This document shows, piece after piece, positions 12,270-24,265 of a DNA stretch of 64,000 bases; positions within the stretch are counted from its first letter, which is position 1, and every line of letters starts with the position of its first letter. A program made the position numbers and the translations under genes. Below the pieces are notes generated by a model. It was not told the origin of the DNA. It searched no databases and was given only the letters and a program-made list of their open reading frames with translations. This DNA comes from Wuchereria bancrofti. Lineage: Eukaryota > Nematoda > Chromadorea > Rhabditida > Onchocercidae. Where the stretch lies: contig SSBO01000012.1 in assembly GCA_005281725.1 (NCBI GenBank), positions 12,547,153-12,611,152 on the forward strand, written 5' to 3'.

Positions 12270-13510
12270 CGACCATATATGAATGAAAAAAACGAAAGAA
12301 ATTCCAGTAATTAAATCCTATATGGAAAAGAAATCCGTATAATTTAATTAATCATTTTCATTTATTATAAAATTTATTTAACATAAACTGCGAGTTATGT
12401 AAATGGAGTATTCAACAATAATAGTTAATCATTAAATTAAAAATTAGGATTCAAATTTGTATTATTTTAGAAACATTTTCTGCTATAACATAACATATCT
12501 TTTTATTCATTATTAATCATATGCAATACATAATTTCATAATTTATAATAATAGAATTTTTAAACCAAAAGAGAAAAAACATACAAATAAACATGAATGA
12601 TTATTTGTACAATATTATAAAAGAAAGAAAACAATAAGCAATTAATTATTCTTTTTTCTATTTAATTAGCATTAATTGAAATTTATTCATAAATTATTGC
12701 ATATTATACGTATTACTTTCGATTACAATTATTACTTAGTTATCATTTTATTATTTTTTAAATTGAAATTGTTTTATTTAAGTTTTATCACTTTTATTAC
12801 TCAGTTATATTTTATCATAAACAAATAACAACGAACCATAATATGTCACAGAAAAGTCGCAATATCATTATTTCTATATTTATATCATTCATTTGATACC
12901 ATCCTAGTTTATTACTATCTTTCATTATGATTAATTTAAATAATTTAATTTTTTGTTTAACGCAGCTAATTTTCAACGATTAAACATTGATTTTTTCACT
13001 TTAATTATACCATTTTTTTTCAATTCTATTTCCAATTCACTTTTTATTTATTCTGTCATTTTTATTTTTTCAATTTATTTTTGTATTAATGAGTACATTA
13101 GTAATTTCAATCAATTTCAAAGTTATTAATTATGCCATAACTTTTGTTACCAATATTATATGTTACCAATTGTGTAATTTAAATATGTTTTAAATAAGTA
13201 ATTTAATTTGAGAGAAAAGTTAGATATATAGGCACAGTAAAAATTTTCTTTTATTTTGTTAAGATGAAGAAAATAAAATGAAATTTATTAGAGAGAAGGT
13301 GAAAAGAATCTGACATATTATTATTTAATTTTTCAAAAATTTTGAAATGATTTTATCAAATTTATTAATTTAATGCAATACAATTTTTCATTGATTATTG
13401 AATAACTAATAAGAAATAACATTTGTAGAAGTAAAAAGATTATCATTTTTTAAGGTATTAGCTTGATCTATTGCATTTTATAAGACCAATTAATAATCTT
13501 TTTTTTCGAT
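12270..13510. other. AT-rich spacer, no gene seen
   Basis: Very AT-rich sequence with no protein-like frames or recognised repeats. It lies 3' of the terminal exon at 13511-13795 on the minus strand and may contain that transcript's 3' UTR. Confidence 0.4.
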
Positions 13511-13562
13511 TTATATTTCTATTTTGAAATTAATCTTAGATTTAACCGTATAATTAAGTGTT

Positions 13563-13599
<37 letters not shown>

Positions 13600-13795
13600 T
13601 ACTACTACTACTAGATGATACTAAGGTATTATTAGCAATAGAATGATACGTTATATTGTTAAGTTGATTTTTATTACACGTTGTTTCCGTGTTTTCGTCA
13701 CTTTCTTCCGTTAATACTTCCAAAAACCCATTGGAACAATTTGTACGAGCTGTCGCAATACATTGATTCAAATGATTTTGAAGCATTTCACAAAC
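13511..13795 (-). CDS. Terminal exon of an unrecognised gene; poly-Ser/poly-Asn tail
   Basis: An open frame starts after the acceptor TTTTTTAG|GTTTGTGAAATG (13795) and runs 94 codons to a stop. It begins V-C-E-M-L-Q-N-H-L-N-Q-C and then has an acidic E-V-L-T-E-E-S-D-E-N-T-E-T stretch. A run of seven Ser and eleven Asn follows, encoded by adjacent ACT and ATT triplet arrays (forward 13565-13612), then a short basic tail. The acceptor is phase 0. That matches the phase-0 donor at the end of the 20497-21240 exon on the same strand, so the two blocks could be one gene with a 6.7-kb intron (342 aa in total). That link is inference. No family was recognised. Confidence 0.5.
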
Positions 13796-14560
13796 CTAAA
13801 AAAAAACTATTTTTTTTTAATTAAATAGCACATTTTCTTTTTTTTTTTATGTTTATGTTAAAATCAAATTTTGGAACTATTAAAAAAATTATACATATCT
13901 TTTAGATAATTTATCATGTACTGTAATTGTAAAGTGATAATTTGAATTATCAAATTTTGACAATTTGTTGATAATATTAAAGTTAATAGTGTTATAAGAA
14001 ATTAAACTACTCTAACAAATTTAATAATTTCAAAACTTTATTATCCTTTTGTATAAAAACTTCAATTCTTCAAAGGTACACATATATGTTTTGCCTATCC
14101 AAAAAAAAAAAAAATTTTCTTACAAAGATTTAAGTTTCCAAAAAAACAAAGAAAAAGATTTCTTATGTCTTCAATCTTTTTTCCTCTTTCTTTAATAAAT
14201 TCTCAATAATTCAATAAAATTAACTCACAATGATTATCTCAAAAAAAAGAAAAATTAATTTTTAAAAAATCAAAAAATAAAAGTAAGAAATGAAAGTATT
14301 TTTTGCTTCACTGAAAAAAAAAGAAAAGCTTCTATCGTCTTTTCAAAACTAATTGACTGTTGTGGTCTTTAGATTTTAATCTTTTTACATTTGTTAAAAA
14401 AAATTAAATTAGCTTGAATTATGTTAGGCTATAACAGATTTAAGTGAATTCTAAAATTGGAAAAAAAATATTGTCCTTGAAGTATTTCAAACTGGTTAAA
14501 ATTTAGTAATTCAATAGTGAAATTTAATTCATCATATTGTATCTTCCTTAATTATCATGT

Positions 14561-14713
14561 GAGAAATTTAAATCTAATAAAATATTCCTCGAATTTGAAA
14601 TGTTTGTAATTAAATGGCTATATCATTTCATTGTAAGAGAAATTTAAAAACCAATAAAATATTCGTCGAGTTTGAAATATCTCTAATTAAAATCATTACA
14701 TCATTTCGTTTGT
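14561..14713 (+). repeat. Diverged 76-bp tandem repeat, two copies
   Basis: GAGAAATTTAAA begins at 14561 and again at 14637. Both units continue with AATAAAATATTC(C/G)TCGA, TTTGAAAT, TAATTAAA and CATTTC words in the same order. The copies differ by scattered substitutions and small indels, so this is an older duplication than the 107-bp one at 19191. Confidence 0.75.
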
Positions 14714-17700
14714 AATTAATTAACAGATGTGTCACCATTTGATAATTCATTCGTCAAATATATTGCGCAGTATTTTTCTCATTTCAAATTTACATCTAAA
14801 TTGAATTATCAACTCTATAAACTTTAAACTTTAATTTGAGATAAATTTTCAACAAAATTATTAATAAATAGAAAATAATAAGAAGTTTAACTCTAAATCT
14901 TTTACTATGGACAAAAACAAAAGGAAAAAAAAAACTTAGTAATGTAAAAAGTAAATTATAAAAAGTCATCGTAATTAACATCATTGTAATCAATAAATTA
15001 ATTGAAATGTATCTAAAAATTTATCCAGTTCTTATCATTTTTTCATTTTTAGGTGTTCTTTCTTATCATTAAATTATCTATTGGAAAGAAATTACATTTA
15101 GTTCAATTAACGCATTTATAATTTAACATTGATTGTTAGCTCACTTTTTATTATTTTTTTTCATCAAAAAGTCTGCATAGTTTCCTTTCCTGTTATATCA
15201 GGAATAAATGTAAAAAAGACCGGATTTTTTATTTTTTTCAAATTAGATGAAAAAAACACGAATAGAAGATAATAATAGATAAAAGAGATAAAATGGCTAA
15301 ATCTACTTATAATATTATTTCTCAATGATTGGTATTAAACGGAAAATTATTTAGAAAAAAAATGGATATTTTTTGACTACATTCTATCATAGCGAATTAT
15401 ACTTTATTATATTTTCTTTTTCCCTTTTTCTAATATTGAAGTAATATAATTTGGAGAATAATAGTTTATTATTCGTAAATTCATCAATTTATTCTTGAAA
15501 AAATGGAAAAATGAATGGAAGAAAATTGTTTTTTATAACTTTTTTCTTCAAAAATATGAAATAAAATTTCATGCATAACTAAAGTTTAAAATTTCCCAGG
15601 AAATTTTTTGATTTGTATTTTTTTCTTATTTTTATTTTTTGGAGGGAAGAGAAAGCACGAAGTAATTTTTGCTGACTAACACTTCATTTATTAATTTTTC
15701 TTCCTTTTAGACTTTTTTTGTTTTTGTTTACAATTTCGGTAGTTGTTTATTAATTACAATATTAAAGAATGGAAGAAAGGGAAGGGAGAAAAATACAATG
15801 CGCAATGAAAAAAGGGGAAAAAAATGGCATTTGAAATGAATTTACAAAATTGAAATGCAATATTGATGAAGTTTGATTGATAAAAAGCACTATCGCAATT
15901 TTAATTGAAGCGCATTCAAATGAGATAGCACTTTAAATGTTCACTCTAAAATAATTTCCCAATAAAAATTATTACAATTTAGTAAGTGAATTTGATGATT
16001 TTAATTGGCGAACAATTGCCTAATGGAAAAAACAGAAAATATTTGCTAATATAAATTTAATGTTAAATTAGAATTTTGAAAATTTAAATATTTTAATGCT
16101 ACCAAAGAGTAAGCTCATTTTGCCAAAATAGTAGAATAACATAAAAAAAAGAAATCTTTATCATATATTTTAGATCATTAAATGATCTAAAGGTAAATAA
16201 TATTTGGACTAGTGAAATTTTTCTTAAATAATTAATTAAACCATAAATAGAACTAGTAAATTTTTAAAATTTTAATTTAACAGTTAAAAAAGGAGGGAAG
16301 CAGCTTGTTGATTTTAATTAAATTTGTTTAAAGTTTCTTTTAAATAGTTTTTTAATGCATCAAACTTTAGAATTTTAGATTTTATTCGAATAATTTTGCA
16401 TGAATTTAATCAGCACATTATAAGATACTTTAAAGATGTAGAAAAAGAGACTAAAAATTTCTTGTTGCATATCTTTTTGACCATTTAAAAAAATATTTTT
16501 TTTTCTAAATTAGTATTTTTCGTTGAATATTTTTTTTTGTCATTTGACATTTTGATGGTTAAAGAAATTTTTGCATATTTTATGCATGCAAAGGGAAGAT
16601 AAATTATGTTTTTCCAAATTGTTTTTTTTTTTTTTTTTTTTGTTTCTTCTACAACTTATGCATTTCAGGTTTTTAATAACAACTTGATAAGAGGAGAGAG
16701 AAAGGTATGAATGAGAGGAAGAAAATAAAGGAAATGTTATCAATGAAATGAAATCAATTATAGAAGAACGATTGAAATTAAATATTTAATAATTTATGTA
16801 AAAATTTTAATTCAGTGAATTTAAATTGAATTATTTAATGTGTCATATTTTTGTTTTTTAGCATTTATAAGCTTGAATTAATACTAAAATTTTAAGGAAA
16901 AATTGTGCACTTTTTTTTATTTCTAACTCTACGCATTATTGCAAGCATAGATTTTGCAGATGCAATTTACGAATCTTTTTCATGGCAAATTATTTTAAAA
17001 TGAAAAAAATATTTCTTCTAGTCTGATAATAAAATAAGTGGTAGCTTTAAAAAAAAAGCCATTTCGAAGGCTTTATTTATCTATTAAACTTCAAATTAAG
17101 CCTTTTGAAAACAATGAAAAAACAAAATTACTTCCGATTATATGGCTGAAGACTTTGAGCACCATAAAATGATATTAATTGCTGCATTATTTGAATTCCT
17201 CGTTTTTTTTCAATTACCCAAGAGGGAAAGAAAAAAAATCTTTCAAAAATGCTATGCAATTTTTGCAAGTGAACAAAAGAGGTCAAAATGGCTATCCCGA
17301 TAAGCTATTTAAAATTATATTGGTTTACTTAGTTCGCTTTATGTATAAATCAGTAGTTGAAGGATAAATTTGAAAATTATTCTATCAAAAAAAGATATAT
17401 ACAAAGTTATCATTCATATATTCTTGCCATCAACAATTTTTATAATTTACATCCAAATTTGCAAAAAATTAAAAGAAAAAATAAAACAAATTTTTTTTTC
17501 ATTTAGAAATCAAATTCATTTCTGGTAAATACGTTTTTTCTGCAAAAAATTTGAAATTAGCAAACATTTCACTTCATTAAGGCATATGGAGAAAATTTGT
17601 GGTAGTATAATAAAATTCATTCATTTTAACTTTTTCGTAAGCAATCATTAGCAATGATTGTAACAAATTTGAATTTTTATGTGGGCGACTCTTCTTTTCC

Positions 17701-18670
17701 TCTGCCTTTTCCTTTTTTTTTCAAGTTATCAATCAAAAAAAAATTTCGGAAAATTTTGTCAAACTGAATTTTATATGAAAAAGATTGATTTTTTTTCTAT
17801 TTCCCTCGTAAAAGAAGAATACAAATTTTGGATGAAAGAAATGAATGCTTCGTAGAAGGAAAAGGATAACAGTGAAATGAAATGAAACGAAATGAAAATG
17901 GAAATTGAAAATAAAAATAAAAATGAATGAATGCATTTAGCACAGTTTGCTTGTGGTTTCGTTTTATAAAGTAAAATAGAAAGGTGAAGAAAAGAAGGAT
18001 CAAATGGTATCCGATTAAAAAGCCCAATAAATCACTCATCAAAATGCTACAAGGACGAAAAGAAAAAGAAAAGAAAAAGATATATTGGTCGTTATCGTAT
18101 TTATAACATCAATCGTTTGTTAAAATCGATCAGTTGATCGACTAAATGATAAATTCTATTCAATAAATAGATATATGTATATTTTTTCGTATTAATATCA
18201 TATGTCAAAAATGATTAATTTTATGTTTATTATCAAATAGTAATAAGTAATCTAAAGTAATATAAATTTATAATTAATAAAATCATTAATTAACTATGAT
18301 AATTATCAGTGAAGAAGAATGAGAGAGAGAGAAAGAGACAAAAAGTTGTTTTATGGTAAAAATTAGAAATCAAAAAAAAAGAAAAAAGCGAAATGCATTA
18401 CAATTAATTAATTTAAAAACATTAACTGTTTTATTCACTTTTTTTCTCAAATTGAGAGTTTAATGAATGCAATATATTCAAAATGATCTAATTAGTAAAA
18501 TTCATGTTCATAAATTTTCAAATTTCGATTTCATCTTTTAATATGTTTTAGAGTAACTGCAGTTCCCGAAGAATCAGTGAGAAATTATTATTTTTTTCTG
18601 CTCGTAAAGTATTACCATTGATAGTAAAAAACGATCAATAGAGAAATCAATTTTGAGAGCAAGTGGAATC

Positions 18671-18743
18671 ATTCTGGAATGGCATAAGATCATTCCGGAA
18701 TAAGATAAAATCATTCTGGAATGGCATAACATTATTCTGGAAT
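18671..18743. repeat. Four ATTCYGGAAT palindromes at exact 21-bp spacing
   Basis: ATTCTGGAAT at 18671, ATTCCGGAAT (a perfect palindrome) at 18692, ATTCTGGAAT at 18713 and ATTCTGGAAT at 18734 begin exactly 21 bp apart. Linkers are related: GGCATAAGATC, AAGATAAAATC, GGCATAACATT. Each unit contains TTCNNGAA, the inverted half-site pair of heat-shock elements, and a GGAA core. It lies between the two minus-strand coding blocks. It may be a short tandem repeat or a regulatory cluster; no direct evidence of function. Confidence 0.8.
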
Positions 18744-19190
18744 AAGGTGGAATTTCTTTCTCTTTGTCTAATTATCCCTAATAATGAAATTATATTCATT
18801 ATATTTAAATGAAAAGTAGTGAAGTTTGAAAAGAAAATAGTTATTCATTTGTTTTTTCCTAGTTAATTAAAGCTTAATTAATTATCTATGAGCTATATTA
18901 ACCAAAATTAATTTTAATTAAATTTTCGTGAAATTTTCATCTTCCATTCTATCAATTTAGCGATATTAATCACTATTAAATAATTTTTACTAAGCAAATA
19001 TTTATCTTATTGATTAAAAATTTGATATTTCAACAAAAAAAAAATTGCAACAAGTTTTTTGTTTGCAATTTATTTTCACTAATATCTGTCATCCCCTAAC
19101 AATTTAAAATCCCGATGTTATAATCTGTCATAACTTTTAGCAATAATAAATGATCGGTCAGATGAAACATGTGGTTGATATTTTGAATGC

Positions 19191-19404
19191 AAACTAGATA
19201 AGACAAATCGAAATTGATAGATTAGCTCTTATGCCATTAGAAAACTGCTCTTGGACTTAATTTCGTAATCAAAACAAAATTATTGATATATATATATAAA
19301 CTAGATAAGACAAATCGAAATTGATAGATTAGCTCTTATGCCATTAGAAAACTGCTCTTGGACTTAATTTCGTAATCAAAACAAAATTATTGATATATAT
19401 ATAT
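19191..19404 (+). repeat. 107-bp perfect tandem duplication
   Basis: AAACTAGATAAGACAAATCG begins at 19191 and again at 19298. The units appear identical through to a (TA)n run at the end of each. The second copy's TA run ends slightly differently (ATATATATATCACTC). It is either a recent real duplication or a local misassembly at the TA run. Confidence 0.9.
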
Positions 19405-20496
19405 ATCACTCATGTTGTACTAATTCAAAGATTAGTATAAATAATAATTATGAATTATAAAATGGATAATATATGACGTTAATATTTGTAAAAAATTACA
19501 AGATTGAAAGCGAAAGTGCTTTCCTTAATGGTACTAAAATGTTATTAATATATTGCAAAATTATTCATAGTAATATGATTAAAATTAAAAAAAAATCTTA
19601 TGCTTAAAAATGTCAAAGATTATACAAAAATAAATGATATGCAAATTTTGCCGGATGTTATTAGGTAATAAAAAAATAGCTAAACTGATTTCATTTTACA
19701 TGATGGAGTTTAGAATGAAATTAAAAGATTTAGAGAAATTTGAATTGCTATTTGATGTATCATGCCGGATGGAAATTTTCATTTTTTGTTTAATTAGTTA
19801 ATTGATATTATGAGTAAATGAAATACGATGAAAATTTTGAAAAGCAAAAATGGAGAGATAAATGAGAATTTTTATTGATTTTCAATAATTCAAATAAAAA
19901 GTAAGGTGTGAGTTAAGTGTGAATGAAATTTTCATATCTTAAATGAAATTAAAACGAAATAATCCTCTTAGCTTAAGTTAGCTTAGCTTTTAGCTTATAC
20001 GCATAAACTGGCTGTTAAATGTAATTTAATTGAAAATGATAGATAATAAGAATGGTATTTTATAAAATCAGTGAATCACATCTGGTACTAATTATTTAGT
20101 AGTAGTCAATTAATTAGTTATGTGCATATATCCAAACAAAATCTACTTTATAACTAAGTCATTCATTTATAGATTAGTAAATTAGTTTGTTAAATTTTTA
20201 ACTAAAAAAATTAACCAAAAAAAAAAGAGAACAAATCGCATTTTTATCGATTCATTTATTGTCAAAGAAATGAAAATAAATGGATAATATAGTTAATTTT
20301 ATAATTAATTTAAATTTATTAATAATTTAATTTCCACTTCGTTTTTTTCTATTTCCATCAATTTTTTTTACTTAATTGGATGTAACATCATCATTTTTTT
20401 TTTTGATAATATGTAAGAAATTTTTAAAGATTTTTTAAAATAATTAATGGAAAAGAGGAAGAGAGAGAGGAAAAAAACGAAAAAGGAAAAAAAAAC

Positions 20497-21240
20497 CTTA
20501 AGAGAATCATGAAGCATTGCATCGTATACTGTCGCATCAAAAAGACAATTATCTAGCGAACGTGCAGCAAAATTACTGGTATCAATGATGGCATGTTTTG
20601 GAATTGAACGTGCAACACGTGGTTGTGTATCAGCTAACGTTTCCAATGCTTCCATAAGATATTCCGGATCGGAATGATTCATTGCACCAATTGAATATGC
20701 CTTTTTTGGCATTGATAATACCGGAAATACCGGACTTTTTTCAATTATACTTCGACTTTCACTTCTTGATCGAACATTTGATAAAATATCCGATTGTGTT
20801 GACAATAAATCATCAGTTTTTATATGATAATTTTTATGAAAATTTTTATAATATCGTTTATGATTTCGATCTATAAATGTAAAATCGGTTTTTGTTGGTT
20901 CATATTGCGGTTTTTGTTGTTGCTTTTGTTGTTGAAATGATGATAATTTCGGTAGCTGAAATTCATCGATCAAACTTGTGCTTGCTGATTCAAATGATGG
21001 TACCATTGACATTTCTGAATTTTCCAGATTATTATGATCATTGGTATGTGTGACGTTTGTATTACTGTCTGTTTTTCCGTTTGCTAAAAATCGCACGGTA
21101 GAAGGTGAAGTGACCTTCTTATTATCATCCAATGATTCCGTAACACTTCTATTTATTCGCTTTTTTCTCAAGAATAGTGACAGAAATAAGGAAGGATTTT
21201 TCGTAGAAGGAATATCATCTGGTGACATAATTTTTCTCAT
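20497..21240 (-). CDS. Large exon of an unrecognised, low-complexity-rich protein
   Basis: A 248-codon open frame runs from ATG 21240 to a phase-0 donor AAG|GTTTTT at 20497. Beyond the donor the frame becomes a low-complexity Phe/Leu/Lys run, as expected of intron. The N-terminal part is Ser/Thr/Asn-rich with a basic patch near residues 26-31 (R-K-K-R-I-N-R) and a Gln-rich run near 103-109. The last about 70 residues look better structured (P-E-Y-L-M-E-A-L-E-T-L, F-A-A-R-S-L-D-N-C-L-F-D-A-T-V-Y). The frame stays open about 10 codons upstream of the ATG, so it could be an internal exon. It plausibly splices to 13795-13511. I do not recognise a domain and assign no function. Confidence 0.6.
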
Positions 21241-22644
21241 CAAAAAATTTGAGGGAAAATTACTTCGATGTTAAACAGTGATATCTCGTCCCGTATAATT
21301 AATATAATACCGACATGAAATAAAAATTCAGAAATCTGAAAACAAAAATTTAGAAAAAAGTATGAAGTTGATTAAATAATAGTAAAACTGATCATTTCAC
21401 TGAAATTCACCAAGAATAGCTAATAATTCCTCATATGGAAAAGATAATGGGACAATCCGGAAAATAATGAAATACTTAAACATGTTCATTTAATATGTTA
21501 AATTAAATATAACTTAATGGAAACAAGAAATGAATGGTAATGGTAACAAAAAAAGAAAAAAAAAGAAAAAATAATAAGAAAATGTTTAGTATGAAAAATT
21601 TTTCAAAAAATAGGCAAGTGAACATTTTTTATTGTCAATATTTTTAGCAATCAAAAAGAATCGTTGCAAAATTAATGGAAAATTTTTCTTCCAAAATTTG
21701 TTAATAGTTCGTAAATTAAATTATATATTTCTTAAATTCATTTCAAATAAGTGCATTTTAAATAAAGGAATTTTTCCCAAGTTAAAATCAATTGAAATTA
21801 TTGGAATGTAATTCAAAACTGTAAGTTCACATATCATTACTGAAACTAACATGAAATGTTCAAATAGGAATTAATTATCTATTTAAAAAAGATTCACAAT
21901 ATGAACCATTAAAATATTTCATTGGAAATATGACAAGCAAATAAATATCAAAACAAAAATTAACAAAGTTAAAAAATAAAGAATCAAATAATATTTGAAC
22001 TAAGATTCAAAAGAAAAATATTGGAATAAGTTAGTATAGTCTCATTAGGTGCTATGGATTAGTTGAGGAAAGCCAAATGATCCGCCTAAATTTCATGATA
22101 TGGCAGGTATAAGGTAAGCTATTTCCTGCTATCAATGATATCAAGAGCATATAATCGTAATAAAAAAGACGAAAGAGAGAATTCATACTGTGAATAAATT
22201 CGGCACCAATCAGGTCTGAGCGGATTAATCAGATATTTGATTGAAATATCTATAATAATTAGGTGTTTGTGTAATAGTATTGAAAGAGTTATAAATAATA
22301 AACTTTCAAAAAAAAAAATTGCAAACTTAAATATTGGAAATGAATTGGAAGTGTAAAAATTTGCATTAAATTTTTGGAAATTGAAACTGAATTGAAATTA
22401 TAAAATATCAATTGATTTCATTACTAATTTGCTTAAATTCGAGTGATTTAGATATATCATAATGCTACCTATTTCGATTCATTTTTTTCTCAGATTTAAA
22501 TATTCGCTTCGCTGTAACTATTGCATTTAAGAAATAAAATGAAATCTAAGAATTCTACTCTGGACAGATCTTATCGACAGATTTGATGAAGAGGTCGAAA
22601 ATGAGGAGAAAGAGGACGAAGAAACTATTCACAATCTTCTTCAG

Positions 22645-22978
22645 TCATCATCATCATCATCATCACTTCTACCACCATTATTATTATTTATTATTACTAA
22701 TTATTAAATATTATTATCATCATTATTGCTAACAACACCGTAGCTGTCATAATTTTATCACTGTCAGACACTATTATCATCACTAGTATCATTATTAAAA
22801 TTATCATTATCATCATAGTTATCATCATTATCATCCATCATCATAATTATTGCTATCGCTGTCATCATCATTATCGCTATCATTATCACTATCATCGTCA
22901 TTATTATCATTATCACTATCATCATCACCATCATCACTATCGTCATTATCATTATCATCATTATCATTATCAACATTC
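22645..22978 (+). repeat. ATC/ATT trinucleotide microsatellite cluster
   Basis: A (CAT)n run at 22645-22666 is followed by long degenerate ATC/ATT/ACT triplets (about 22780-22978). Open frames on both strands here (poly-Asp/Asn, poly-Ile/Met, poly-Ser/Leu) are by-products of the triplet repeat, not genes. Confidence 0.9.
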
Positions 22979-23120
22979 TCACATTTTAGCACTGCTGCCG
23001 TCATCATTGCCATTTATTTATCTATCGCATTGCAGTTAAGGGAAATAGGAATTGAGAAAAAGGGATAAGTGCCAAAAGCTAATTGCAGTGTTCCCTCCCT
23101 ATTCTGAAAATTTGAAGTAT

Positions 23121-23202
23121 ACGTGTGCGTGCGTGCGTGCGTGCGTGTGTGTATGTATGTATGTGTATGTGTGTGTATGTCTGCATGCGCGTATGTGTAT
23201 TT
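23121..23202 (+). repeat. Compound (TGCG)n(TG)n(TATG)n microsatellite
   Basis: Alternating purine-pyrimidine tract: GTGCG repeats, then GTGTGTGT, then TATG repeats, ending GCATGCGCGTATG. It is strikingly richer in G+C than its surroundings. A similarly organised array occurs at 63308-63385. Confidence 0.9.
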
Positions 23203-24131
23203 GAGGGAAATGTATATGTGGACATATGTAATTGTGGTGTGAATGTAATTAATCATTGGTAAGATGGGTGAAAAAGAGGGACAGTGGAATCAACTTTACC
23301 CTATCAGATTACCTTTCTCTGAACTTTGCTCTGTCATACCTTTTGTCCATTGTTTGTCCATCATTTCTGATCATTTTTTCGTTTATAGGTTCTTTTTTTT
23401 TGTAGCAAAAATTAAAAAATAAAATAAAATTTCAAAAAATCTATATTTTTTATTAAAAATAAAAAAAATAGAGAAATATATATATATATATATATCAAAA
23501 TTATTATCTAAATAAAAAAAGAAAGGAGAAATAAATGAAATATTGTTTGTCGTATACAAATATTCGTATTTGAAATGAATGATGGTCAAATTTTACGAAT
23601 AATCAAAAAGATAAGCATGCGAATGGGATTACCCCGGGAGAGATCATTTCATTTCATAATTTTTTGGAACATTTGAGATTAATCAATTCGAATATATCAC
23701 AATATTGTAAAATGTGTTTTTTTTTAGTATTTTCTTCCCAATCAAATGAATGATGAATGTATGAAATATGCGAATGATAAGCATTATTGAAAATTTCACA
23801 AAAAAGAAAGAAAACTGTCGAGGAAAAAAGAGAAAGAAAGGAAGGAAATAATTTTTTCTTTTTTCTTACTCATCCTTTCTTTCTTCTGTTCTTTATCAAA
23901 TTTTGTTGTAAGTATTTAATCTATTTCAGATTTAATTTGTAATAATTATTGTACTTCTCAGCTAAATAATTTCTCTCATTCATTCATCATTTCGATTTAG
24001 TATAATAACTACTGTAAAAATTATAGATAATTAGTATTTCGACTACAAGTATTTTAATTTGAGCACTTTTTTCTTACACTATAATAAATATGAATAAAAA
24101 AAGTAGAAATTAAAGAGAATGGTTTCACATA

Positions 24132-24265
24132 GGTTAGGATAATTTACTAATGAAGTAGATAACATTAGATTAGGATAGTTTATCAGTGAAGTAAGTAAAG
24201 TTGGATTAGAATGATTCATCAATAAAGTAAGCAGTAAAATGTAAATCAATAAAGTAAGTAAAATT
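24132..24265 (+). repeat. 36-bp degenerate minisatellite
   Basis: Units beginning GGTTAGGATAATTTA (24132), GATTAGGATAGTTTA (24168) and GATTAGAATGATTCA (24204) are exactly 36 bp apart. Each continues with (T/C)AATGAAGTA- or CAATAAAGTAAG-like words. A shortened fourth unit (ATCAATAAAGTAAGTAAAATT) follows at about 24243. Confidence 0.8.

Larger units (their letters stand above)
13796..20496. other. Long AT-rich interval, probable intron or spacer
   Basis: No convincing exon was found on either strand. Open frames here are Phe/Ile/Lys-rich products of AT-rich DNA. If the coding blocks at 20497-21240 and 13511-13795 belong together, this is a 6.7-kb intron. It contains a 76-bp diverged tandem repeat, a 21-bp-spaced palindrome array and a 107-bp tandem duplication, listed separately. 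Confidence 0.4.

Noticed and set aside
22764..23068. Overlapping open frames with poly-Asp/Asn, Ile/Met or Ser/Leu
   Set aside because: They are translations of the ATC/ATT triplet microsatellite; no start context, splice or family support.
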